Positions 1-6,666 of a DNA stretch of 36,075 nt are shown here, piece after piece. The notes below the pieces were generated by a model. The model searched no databases, was not told where the DNA came from, and saw only the letters and a program-made list of their open reading frames with translations. How positions within the stretch are numbered: position 1 is the stretch's first letter; each line of letters opens with the position of its first letter. Source of the DNA: an uncultured Phascolarctobacterium sp. Its GTDB lineage: Bacteria > Bacillota > Negativicutes > Acidaminococcales > Acidaminococcaceae. The position numbers and the translations under genes are program-made. The stretch is taken from positions 1-36,075 of the forward strand of contig NZ_CALDXR010000051.1 of assembly GCF_937920985.1 (NCBI RefSeq). The letters are read 5' to 3'.

Positions 1-60
1 AAAACTACGAAAAACCGAGATAATCGGTGAAAATTAAAGATATTATAGGGAGGTGTTACA

Positions 61-1089
61 ATGAGCTTTTTCTCAGATAAGTGGCGCGGTATTGTATTAT
101 GTGCTGTTTTGGCAGTGCCGTGCTGGTTTTTAGGCAAGCTGGTGCCTGTAGTCGGTGCACCGGTCTTTGCAATTCTTTTAGGCATGCTGGTAGCGCTTGT
201 GTGGCCTGTTCAGGCCGCATTTAAGAGTGGTGTAGGCTTTGTATCTAAAAAGGTGCTGCAGTACGCAGTAATCCTGCTTGGCTTCGGGCTGAATATTTCC
301 GTTGTACTGGCAACCGGCAAGCAGTCACTGCCGATTATTATCTGCACGATTGCAACCTCGCTCATCGTGGCCTATGTATTGCATAAGGTGATGCATATCC
401 CAGGCAAGATTTCCACGCTTATCGGCGTAGGTTCGTCTATCTGTGGCGGTAGTGCGGTTGCAGCGACAGCGCCTGTCATCAAGGCAGATGATGAAGAGGT
501 GGCGCAGGCTATCAGCGTTATCTTTTTCTTCAACGTGCTGGCAGCACTGCTTTTTCCATGGTTAGGAACAGTGCTGGGATTTTCTACGACAAGCGGTGAA
601 GCCTTCGGTATTTTTGCCGGTACTGCTGTTAACGATACTTCTTCGGTTACGGCAACAGCAGCGACCTGGGATGCCATGTTCGGTCTTGGCACGGCAACGC
701 TGGATAAGGCGGTAACAGTAAAGCTGACGCGTACACTGGCAATTATTCCGATTACGCTGGTATTAGGTTATCTTGTAGGCAAGCGTGAACAGGGTACCAA
801 TCATGAGGTGAAGATCAGGAGCATTGTACCAAGCTTCATCCTTTATTTTGTACTGGCTTCGCTGATTACGACATTAGCTACAAGCATGGGGGTGGCAGCC
901 GAGGTTTTTGCCCCGCTGAAATGGCTTAGCAAGTTCTTCATCGTTATGGCGATGGCGGCTGTAGGTCTTAATACCAATATTGTGAAGCTTGTGACGACCA
1001 GCAGTAAGCCTTTAGGACTAGGTCTTGGCTGTTGGGCAGGTATTACATTGGTCAGCCTGCTGTTGCAGCATTTATTGCAGCTTTGGTAA
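61..1089 (+). CDS. YeiH family putative sulfate exporter (UPF0324)
   Basis: A 342-residue polytopic inner-membrane protein made of about ten hydrophobic segments. It carries the family's glycine-rich signatures: GSSICGGSAVAA at about residues 121-132, followed by a DDEEVAQAISVIFFFN stretch, and AGTAVNDTSSVTATA at about 190-204. These are hallmarks of the YeiH/UPF0324 (PF03601) family, annotated as putative sulfate or sulfonate exporters; the true substrate is poorly established. The length is normal for the family. ATG 61 is preceded by GGGAGGTG at ideal spacing. No partner gene lies within view to the left, and the next gene is about 490 bp downstream, so it appears monocistronic. Confidence 0.9.
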   Translation: MSFFSDKWRGIVLCAVLAVPCWFLGKLVPVVGAPVFAILLGMLVALVWPVQAAFKSGVGFVSKKVLQYAVILLGFGLNISVVLATGKQSLPIIICTIATSLIVAYVLHKVMHIPGKISTLIGVGSSICGGSAVAATAPVIKADDEEVAQAISVIFFFNVLAALLFPWLGTVLGFSTTSGEAFGIFAGTAVNDTSSVTATAATWDAMFGLGTATLDKAVTVKLTRTLAIIPITLVLGYLVGKREQGTNHEVKIRSIVPSFILYFVLASLITTLATSMGVAAEVFAPLKWLSKFFIVMAMAAVGLNTNIVKLVTTSSKPLGLGLGCWAGITLVSLLLQHLLQLW

Positions 1090-1243
1090 GCAGAATAAAA
1101 TTTATTTTTTTGGCAGCTGCAGTGATAAATAATAGTTTGTTCGCTGTTTTTGGCAGCTCAAAAGAGTATTTTGTTTGTGAGCGGGACGGAGTGAGACCCC
1201 TAGATATAGTGTTGTGGAAATCTCCACCTAGTTGTTATTAAAG

Positions 1244-1391
1244 TTATCCACAGATTGTGCATAACATGTTGATAATTGTGTAAAATCCTTGTAAATAAGG
1301 CACTTTTTTTTCAAGCACAAGTGGATAACACTCTGTATAACTAAAAGTTATGCACAAAAATTGTGGATAAGTCTGTTGATACTGTTGATAA
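1244..1391. other. Cluster of DnaA-box-like 9-mers (origin-like or DnaA-titration locus)
   Basis: Within 148 bp there is a perfect consensus box TTATCCACA at 1244-1252 (+) and a perfect box on the minus strand at 1362-1370. One-mismatch relatives lie at 1256-1264 (TTATGCACA, -), 1267-1275 (TTATCAACA, -), 1320-1328 (TTATCCACT, -), 1348-1356 (TTATGCACA, +) and 1383-1391 (TTATCAACA, -), with a weaker one at 1374-1382. Known DnaA boxes follow TTATNCACA. An AT-rich stretch follows. No dnaA, dnaN, rpmH or gid gene is in the window, so it may be a replication origin region, a datA-like titration site, or a DnaA-regulated promoter. The sequence match is direct; the function is inferred. Confidence 0.65.
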
Positions 1392-1511
1392 CCCTGCACT
1401 AAATATCGGAAGCAGGGGATATATTTTGCAGGAAAACAGGATAATACATAGTTAGCTGCAAGGTATTTTGTATACAAACGCAAGTTTTTTTGCTATTTGC
1501 TAAGTTTTTGC

Positions 1512-1540
1512 TTGCGTAATAGACGATTTTTGTTCATAAT
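1512..1540 (+). promoter_or_regulatory. Probable sigma-70-type promoter for the UxaE-like gene
   Basis: TTGCGT (1512-1517), a 17-bp spacer and CATAAT (1535-1540) lie about 40 bp before the start codon. The -35 overlaps the right arm of an inverted repeat, ACGCAAG at 1478-1484 with CTTGCGT at 1511-1517, which could be an operator. Confidence 0.45.
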
Positions 1541-1582
1541 ATTATTATGACTAATTGTAAGTAAATGGAGGAATATTAGGTT

Positions 1583-2941
1583 ATGGCATTAAAGCAAATT
1601 GATGCATTGGCAGCTTTACGTGAGGCTGCAGGTGAAGTTATAGAAACTTCTTTGTGTGATGTACAGGGTAGCTGGCTGGCACTGGTAAATACTGAGGAAG
1701 GCAAGCGCCTGGCTTTTGCTGCGAAGGGTGAAGCTGCGCTGAGCGCACTGTGGAAGGATGTTGAGAAGGAAGCAGACGTTAAGGACGTACATGTTTCTGT
1801 TATGGCACTGAATGCAAATAATGCTGCGCTGGTGCGCCGCTATGTTAAATGGACCGCACCGACTGCCTGCGGCACTAAAGGTGCCAGCATCGGCTTCAGC
1901 GATTGGCTGGGTGAAGCGGATGCTGTTGTGGCAGAGCTGTTCGGTAAACGTCAGCTGAAACCGGTATTGGTTGATTTTACTACCGAGGACAGCGAGGCTT
2001 TGCAGCGCTATTTTGTACAGGCTGTGGATACCGCAACCTGGGGCGTGCTCGAAGAGGGCTACAAGGAAGGCTACGGCGCTAATGCTGCCGGCCTGAAAAC
2101 CGAAGAGGAAATCGTTAAGGCTCTGCTTTATGGTTATAGCATGATTGGCTTTGACTGTAGCGATAAGATTGACCTGGGCATTGAAAAGCTGTCCGACGAG
2201 GCTGTTGATAAACGCTTTGAGCAGTTCAACGAAACCTTCCGTGCTGCTGTGCATGCTTCCTATCTGAACGCTGAGTTCAAGGTTGGCACCAGCAAGATTA
2301 CCTTTACGGAAAATCAGCTGCATCGCATTGTTCTGGAATACGGCGAAGCAATTATGCATATCCAGTTCATCTACAACTCTTATCTGAAGAATACTCCGTG
2401 GGATATTGATTTTGAGCTGGACCTGTCCAAACCCGGTAAGGTGCTGACTCCGCAGGAGCATTATCTGATCGGTAACGAGCTGCAGCGTAACGGTATTAAG
2501 CTGAGCTCTATCTGCCTCGACCCATTGAAGGACGCAGAGGCGGTAAACGATAACCTGCAGCTGCACTGCGAGATTGCCGACACCTTCGGCTATCGCCTGA
2601 GCTTTAAAAATGTGGATATCGCTATGAACGATACCGCTGCTGCTATGAAATATCTGAAAGGCAAGGTTCATTTCAAAATGAACAATATCCTCTGGATGAG
2701 CGCAATAGAGCTTGCCAAAGCTCTGGATGCCGACCTGTTCGGCAAGCTGTGTGCTGTCTGCGGCTGTGAGGCTACAGCAGATGCTGCTGACCGTGCATTG
2801 GTGCTTGGCTACAGAAAGGCGCTGAATCCGAAAGAGGAAGGCAATGTTGCTGCTGACATGAAGGCTTTCCTGGAAGCGCATCATGCTGAATATGCTGCTG
2901 CAATCAAAGAGAATGTAGCTGCAAAATTAAAGAATATCTAA
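1583..2941 (+). CDS. UxaE-like (tagaturonate epimerase family) protein
   Basis: A 452-residue cytoplasmic protein without signal peptide or membrane segments. The segment at about residues 272-305 (DFELDLSKPGKVLTPQEHYL followed by a GNELQRNGIKLSSI stretch) resembles the conserved core of the tagaturonate/fructuronate epimerase UxaE family, in which an E-L-S/D-T-P-x-E-H-F/Y pattern precedes a SELKRxGVK motif. Family members interconvert D-tagaturonate and D-fructuronate in hexuronate breakdown. This copy is divergent and no other hexuronate gene is nearby, so the substrate is uncertain. The start is ATG 1583 with GGAGG 10-11 bases upstream. It is followed at once by a perfect terminator and appears monocistronic. 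Antisense ORFs here are shadows of its codon bias. Confidence 0.55.
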   Translation: MALKQIDALAALREAAGEVIETSLCDVQGSWLALVNTEEGKRLAFAAKGEAALSALWKDVEKEADVKDVHVSVMALNANNAALVRRYVKWTAPTACGTKGASIGFSDWLGEADAVVAELFGKRQLKPVLVDFTTEDSEALQRYFVQAVDTATWGVLEEGYKEGYGANAAGLKTEEEIVKALLYGYSMIGFDCSDKIDLGIEKLSDEAVDKRFEQFNETFRAAVHASYLNAEFKVGTSKITFTENQLHRIVLEYGEAIMHIQFIYNSYLKNTPWDIDFELDLSKPGKVLTPQEHYLIGNELQRNGIKLSSICLDPLKDAEAVNDNLQLHCEIADTFGYRLSFKNVDIAMNDTAAAMKYLKGKVHFKMNNILWMSAIELAKALDADLFGKLCAVCGCEATADAADRALVLGYRKALNPKEEGNVAADMKAFLEAHHAEYAAAIKENVAAKLKNI

Positions 2942-2954
2942 GATAAAAATTTAA

Positions 2955-2988
2955 GGACTTCCCAAAAAATTTTTGGGAAGTCTTTTGT
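2955..2988 (+). terminator. Intrinsic terminator after the UxaE-like gene
   Basis: A 27-base near-perfect palindrome (GACTTCCC at 2956-2963 pairing with GGGAAGTC at 2975-2982, joined by an A/T run) is followed by TTTTGTTT. It starts 14 bases after the stop codon. It also marks the left edge of the accessory island. Confidence 0.9.
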
Positions 2989-2991
2989 TTT

Positions 2992-3027
2992 GCCAGAAAA
3001 TCACCGGACACCTGTTCCGGTTCTGGC
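2992..3027. repeat. Two-part inverted repeat at the left edge of the island
   Basis: GCCAGA (2992-2997) and ACCGGA (3003-3008) pair with TCCGGT (3016-3021) and TCTGGC (3022-3027), leaving an asymmetric AAATC bulge. No U-tract follows on either strand, so it is a poor terminator. It may be the 3' hairpin of the minus-strand hypothetical gene or an element end. Confidence 0.4.
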
Positions 3028-3036
3028 TGTTTCCAA

Positions 3037-3303
3037 CTATTGGAGTGCAGGGCTTCTCTCAGAGGTATTAAACCAAAAACGGTTCCATTCACCGTCCGAA
3101 TCATGCTCAAAGGCTGAAAGCATGGTTCCCAAAGGGCGTGTAACATCACAAAGCACCTCTGTATCGTCATATCCCTGTAAACGAAACCGGATTTGCAGTT
3201 CTTCTCCAATTAAAATACGTTCTTTCATTTTCCGCCTGTTCAACGTCAGCACCAGCAGAATACGGTCATAAAGCGGTTCGTGCCGCACAAATTCAAAATC
3301 CAT
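3037..3303 (-). CDS. Small hypothetical protein of the accessory island
   Basis: An 88-residue charged soluble protein on the minus strand with no signal or membrane segment. I do not recognise the family. The start at 3303 is preceded on its strand by GAGGGA with about five bases of spacing. The sequence runs from MDFEFVRHEPLYDRI through a tyrosine/aspartate-rich centre to a tryptophan-containing C-terminus (DGEWNRFWFN). It is divergent from the recombinase gene and separated from it by about 350 bp. Its position beside a recombinase and a restriction module suggests an accessory gene of a mobile island. The ribosome site and absence of a competing gene make it likely real. Confidence 0.5.
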   Translation of the reverse strand: MDFEFVRHEPLYDRILLVLTLNRRKMKERILIGEELQIRFRLQGYDDTEVLCDVTRPLGTMLSAFEHDSDGEWNRFWFNTSERSPALQ

Positions 3304-3652
3304 ACAATTCCCTCGTTTTGCTTTATGGTAATTTTATAATGTAGTTATATTAGTTACACTTATGGTACTGCAAAACTATTGTTTTGCCAAGTTTGTGGCG
3401 ATATGATGGCGTCAGATGGTAATTTCGTTCCATCGTGTACATTGACAACTGAATGACCGTCTGAACCGAGATAAACCGCCATGACCTCTCCTGAAACAGA
3501 GGGCGAGCGCATCGAGAAATCGGTGACTCATGTATGTCGAGCAGGGCAGCATGAAGGAAACGGAACAGGTAGAACGGCAAATATGCGGAAAATGAAATAT
3601 CAAAAATTTAAATAAAGCTGTTTTCCCGGTCAGGAGAAAGGAGGAAAAAGTA
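3304..3652. other. Non-coding region upstream of the serine recombinase
   Basis: No convincing gene. It contains a short perfect hairpin (GCAAAAC 3370-3376 with GTTTTGC 3381-3387) and AT-rich promoter-like sequence near 3330-3355. The interval between divergent genes beside a resolvase-family recombinase is where a recombination (res) site would be expected, but I cannot define subsites by eye. Confidence 0.4.
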
Positions 3653-4261
3653 ATGGGAAATTTGTATGGATATATCCGTGTCAGCACCAGAGAACAGAGT
3701 GAGGACAGGCAGATTCTTGCACTGAAAGACCTTTCTATCCCAGAGAAAAATCTGTTTATCGATAAACAATCCGGTAAGGACTTTGAGCGACCGCAGTACC
3801 GGAAAATGGTACGAAAACTAAAAAAAGACGACCTGCTCTATATCAAGAGCATCGACCGTCTGGGGCGTAACTATTCTGAAATTCTGGAGCAATGGCGGAT
3901 TCTGACCAAGGAAAAAGGGATTGATATTATGGTGCTGGATATGCCCCTACTGGACACACGTCGGGGCAAAGACCTGATGGGGACATTTCTCAGCGATATT
4001 GTGCTGCAGGTATTGTCCTTTGTGGCAGAAAACGAGCGAAGCAATATCCGGCAGCGTCAGGCAGAAGGAATTGCCGCAGCCAAAGCAAGAGGTGTCCGCT
4101 TTGGCCGCCCACCAAAGCCTTTACCGGAAAATTTCCATCACCTATACCAACAATGGAAAAATGGAAAAATTACCGGCACAGCTGCTGCAAAGCTGTGCGG
4201 TATGCCACTTTCCACCTTCCGCTATCGTGCGGAGATTTACGAAAAAGCCAAATTATTGTAA
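3653..4261 (+). CDS. Serine recombinase, resolvase/invertase family
   Basis: A 202-residue small serine recombinase. The N-terminal catalytic domain (about 1-135) starts GYIRVSTREQSEDRQ, where the serine of the RVST motif is the nucleophile that forms a phosphoserine link to DNA. SIDRLGRNY at about 65-73 is the conserved arginine-bearing motif. A long E-helix follows (VAENERSNIRQRQAEGIAAA). The C-terminal part (about 145-200, from GRPPKPLPENF) is a Hin-like helix-turn-helix that binds the crossover site. Length is typical of Tn3 resolvases or DNA invertases. ATG 3653 has AAAGGAGG upstream. It probably resolves or inverts DNA within the island rather than restricting it. Confidence 0.92.
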   Translation: MGNLYGYIRVSTREQSEDRQILALKDLSIPEKNLFIDKQSGKDFERPQYRKMVRKLKKDDLLYIKSIDRLGRNYSEILEQWRILTKEKGIDIMVLDMPLLDTRRGKDLMGTFLSDIVLQVLSFVAENERSNIRQRQAEGIAAAKARGVRFGRPPKPLPENFHHLYQQWKNGKITGTAAAKLCGMPLSTFRYRAEIYEKAKLL

Positions 4262-4478
4262 GCAGGTGTTTTTTCAGGAATGTGTACCTTTCTGTAAAAT
4301 GCCTGCTTTTTAGCTATAAGAAAATGATACCACAGAACACCGGCTTTTTCCATACAAAATCCATGAACAAAAGTCCTTTTGCCACTTCTCAAACACCAGA
4401 AAATACACCTGCGAAAAGGTACACCATCTTGCAGGTGGTTGCCTTTCTGTTAGTGCATGGATATATGAGGTGTAAAAA

Positions 4479-5138
4479 ATGGCAGAACAACAGGTGAAAT
4501 CAAGGCAGCGTGTGGCGGATCACGGCGAGGTATTCACTGCCGAGCGTGAAGTAAAAGCCATGTGCGACCTTGTAAAGCAGGAGACAGAACGAATAGAAAG
4601 CCGATTTTTGGAGCCTGCCTGCGGTAACGGGAATTTTCTTGCGGAAGTTCTTAGCCGGAAGCTGGCAGTGGTAAAAAGTCGTTATGGGAAAAGCCCATTT
4701 GATTATGAACGGTACTCGGTACTGGCAATGACCAGCTTGTACGGAGTTGACATTTTGGAGGATAACGCAGAGGAATGCCGTCAGCGGCTGTTTGACATCT
4801 GGGACAAGGAATATACCGCCAATGCCAAAGCCCAGGCAAACGAACAGTGTCGGGAGGCGGTACGGTTTATCCTGCGCAAAAATATTCTGTGCGGAGATGC
4901 GCTTACCATGCTCCAAGCAGACGGTTCTCCTATTGTTTTTTCAGAGTGGAGCCTTGTTACAGGCAATCAGATGAAGCGCCGTGATTTTGCACTCGATGAG
5001 CTTCTGAACGGACATGAGGAGCAGATGAATATTTTCATGATTGGCTGGGAGTATGACGAAGAAGTTCAGGCATTTATCCCATCGCCCATCAGGGAATATC
5101 CGTTGACCGATTACAGGAGGGTGCAGGATTATGAGTGA
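4479..5138 (+). CDS. N6 DNA methylase-like protein lacking the catalytic NPPY motif
   Basis: A 219-residue protein with the SAM-binding motif I of gamma-class N6-adenine methylases (EPACGNGNFL, about residues 46-55) and an acidic motif II (YGVDI, about 87-91), then CGDAL near 140. A recognisable (D/N)PP(Y/F) catalytic motif is missing, and there is no target-recognition domain. It may be a degenerate or accessory subunit working with the methylase encoded immediately downstream, whose start codon overlaps its stop in ATGAGTGA. ATG 4479 has AGGTG seven bases upstream. Its function as an active enzyme alone is doubtful; a cofactor-binding or complex-forming role is an inference from operon structure. 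Confidence 0.7.
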   Translation: MAEQQVKSRQRVADHGEVFTAEREVKAMCDLVKQETERIESRFLEPACGNGNFLAEVLSRKLAVVKSRYGKSPFDYERYSVLAMTSLYGVDILEDNAEECRQRLFDIWDKEYTANAKAQANEQCREAVRFILRKNILCGDALTMLQADGSPIVFSEWSLVTGNQMKRRDFALDELLNGHEEQMNIFMIGWEYDEEVQAFIPSPIREYPLTDYRRVQDYE

Positions 5139-6666
5139 TTTTTACAGCAGTATGTATAACCCGGATGTCCTTACCTGTCTGGCGAATCTGTCCAACGATG
5201 AGGTGTTCACGCCGCCGGAGGTGGCAAACCGGATGCTGGATATGCTGCCGGAAGAACTGTGGCATGACAGCAGCGCAACATTTCTCGACCCGGCCTGTAA
5301 GTCCGGGGTATTCCTGCGGGAAATTGCCAAACGCCTGATTGAGGGCTTGAAAGAGGAAATTCCGGATTTACAGGAACGCATCGACCATATTTTTCACAAG
5401 CAGCTGTATGGTATCGCAATCACCGAGCTGACCAGCCTTCTCTCCCGGAGAAGTGTGTATTGTTCCAAGTATCCCAACAGCAAGTATTCTATTACGCTTT
5501 TTGAGGACACCAGCGGTAACATCCGATACAAGCGGATACCGCATCGCTGGCAGAACGGCAAGTGCCTGTTTTGCGGTGCATCTGAAAGCGAATATGAGCG
5601 AGGTGATGAACTGGAAACCCATGCTTATGAGTGGATACATACGATCAAACCGGAGGAGATATTTAAGATGAAATTTGATGTAATAATCGGCAATCCGCCC
5701 TATCAGTTGAGCGATGGTGGAAATAATGCAAGTGCTAAACCGATTTATAATTTATTTGTAGAGCAAGCCCAAAAATTAAAACCACGATACTTAGCAATGA
5801 TTATTCCATCACGTTGGTATTGTGGAGGACGCGGTCTTGAAGAGTTTCGTACTACAATGTTAAATGGGGGTCATGTGAAAGAAATACATGATTATAAAAA
5901 ATCATCCGACTGCTTTCCTGGAATTAGAAATGGAGGTGGGATTTGTTATTTCCTATGGGAACGTGAATTTAAATCAGAAATAGCAAAGATTGTTGAACAT
6001 GATAATACTGGAATTATTAGGGAAACTTATCGACCCTTAAATGAATTTGGCGAGATTTTTATAAGAGATTCTATGGTAGCAAATATCATAAGAAAGGTAC
6101 AGTCTAAGAAAGAGAAAAGTCTTTCAGAGGTTGTTTATCGACAAAAACCATTCGGATTCAGGACAAATTTTACCGATTTTGATAAAAATGGCGATATTAA
6201 AATTTATAATAAGAAAAGTAAATCAGGCTTTGATTTTGTTGATCATAATCGAGTGGTAGTGAATGAGGATTTGATTGATAAGTGGAAATTAGTAACTTCA
6301 AGGTCTACTTCAGTACCCGAAGAAGATAATGGACAAGTTCTGAGACTTTCTCAAACTTTTTTAGTAGAGCCAGGTGCAATTGTTACGGAATCATATGTTC
6401 TTATTGATGTTTTTGACTGTAAAGATGATGCTGAAAACGCCTACGCTTATTTAAAAACAAAGTTTTTTAGATTCTTGTGTCAACCAACAATTGTGTCGCC
6501 GGATGTTTCAAAAAGGACATTTATATTTGTACCATTATTAAGTTATGAAAAAGTATGGAAAGATGAAGAACTGTATGCAAGATATAACTTATTACCAGAG
6601 GAAATTAAGTTTATTGAAGATTCTATAAAATCAAGTGCGTTAGGTGGTGATGAAAATGGCAACTGA
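5131..6666 (+). CDS. Eco57I-like N6-adenine DNA methyltransferase (modification subunit)
   Basis: A 511-residue modification methylase. SAM motif I is LDPACKSGVFL (about residues 51-61), a variant of DPACGSGxF; the catalytic tetrad is NPPY in FDVIIGNPPYQLSDGG (about 183-198). A CxxC...H segment (KCLFCGAS...HAYEWIH, about 144-170) may bind zinc. Residues after about 250 probably form the target-recognition region. It transfers methyl to adenine N6 and protects host sites. ATG 5131 overlaps the preceding stop and has AGGAGGG upstream. From about 5680 to 6650 the gene becomes visibly AT-rich with different codon choice, while its 5' part and the next gene are GC-richer, suggesting a swapped specificity region. 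Confidence 0.85.
   Translation: MSDFYSSMYNPDVLTCLANLSNDEVFTPPEVANRMLDMLPEELWHDSSATFLDPACKSGVFLREIAKRLIEGLKEEIPDLQERIDHIFHKQLYGIAITELTSLLSRRSVYCSKYPNSKYSITLFEDTSGNIRYKRIPHRWQNGKCLFCGASESEYERGDELETHAYEWIHTIKPEEIFKMKFDVIIGNPPYQLSDGGNNASAKPIYNLFVEQAQKLKPRYLAMIIPSRWYCGGRGLEEFRTTMLNGGHVKEIHDYKKSSDCFPGIRNGGGICYFLWEREFKSEIAKIVEHDNTGIIRETYRPLNEFGEIFIRDSMVANIIRKVQSKKEKSLSEVVYRQKPFGFRTNFTDFDKNGDIKIYNKKSKSGFDFVDHNRVVVNEDLIDKWKLVTSRSTSVPEEDNGQVLRLSQTFLVEPGAIVTESYVLIDVFDCKDDAENAYAYLKTKFFRFLCQPTIVSPDVSKRTFIFVPLLSYEKVWKDEELYARYNLLPEEIKFIEDSIKSSALGGDENGN

Larger units (their letters stand above)
1090..1582. other. Non-coding region between the transporter and the epimerase genes
   Basis: No convincing gene is present. 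The left part holds a 12-bp direct repeat (TTTTTGGCAGCT at 1107-1118 and 1147-1158) and a small hairpin (GTGGA/TCCAC, 1214-1227). The centre holds the DnaA-box-like cluster listed separately. The right part is AT-rich and contains the probable promoter of the downstream gene. Confidence 0.7.

Noticed and set aside
1616..2884. Long antisense frame of 422 codons opposite the UxaE-like gene
   Set aside because: No ribosome site, low-complexity cysteine/leucine composition, and full overlap with a gene having normal signals; it results from codon bias.
3653..4261. Site-specific integrase that would define the island ends
   Set aside because: The protein is a small resolvase/invertase-type serine recombinase, not a large serine or tyrosine integrase, and I found no attachment-site duplication.
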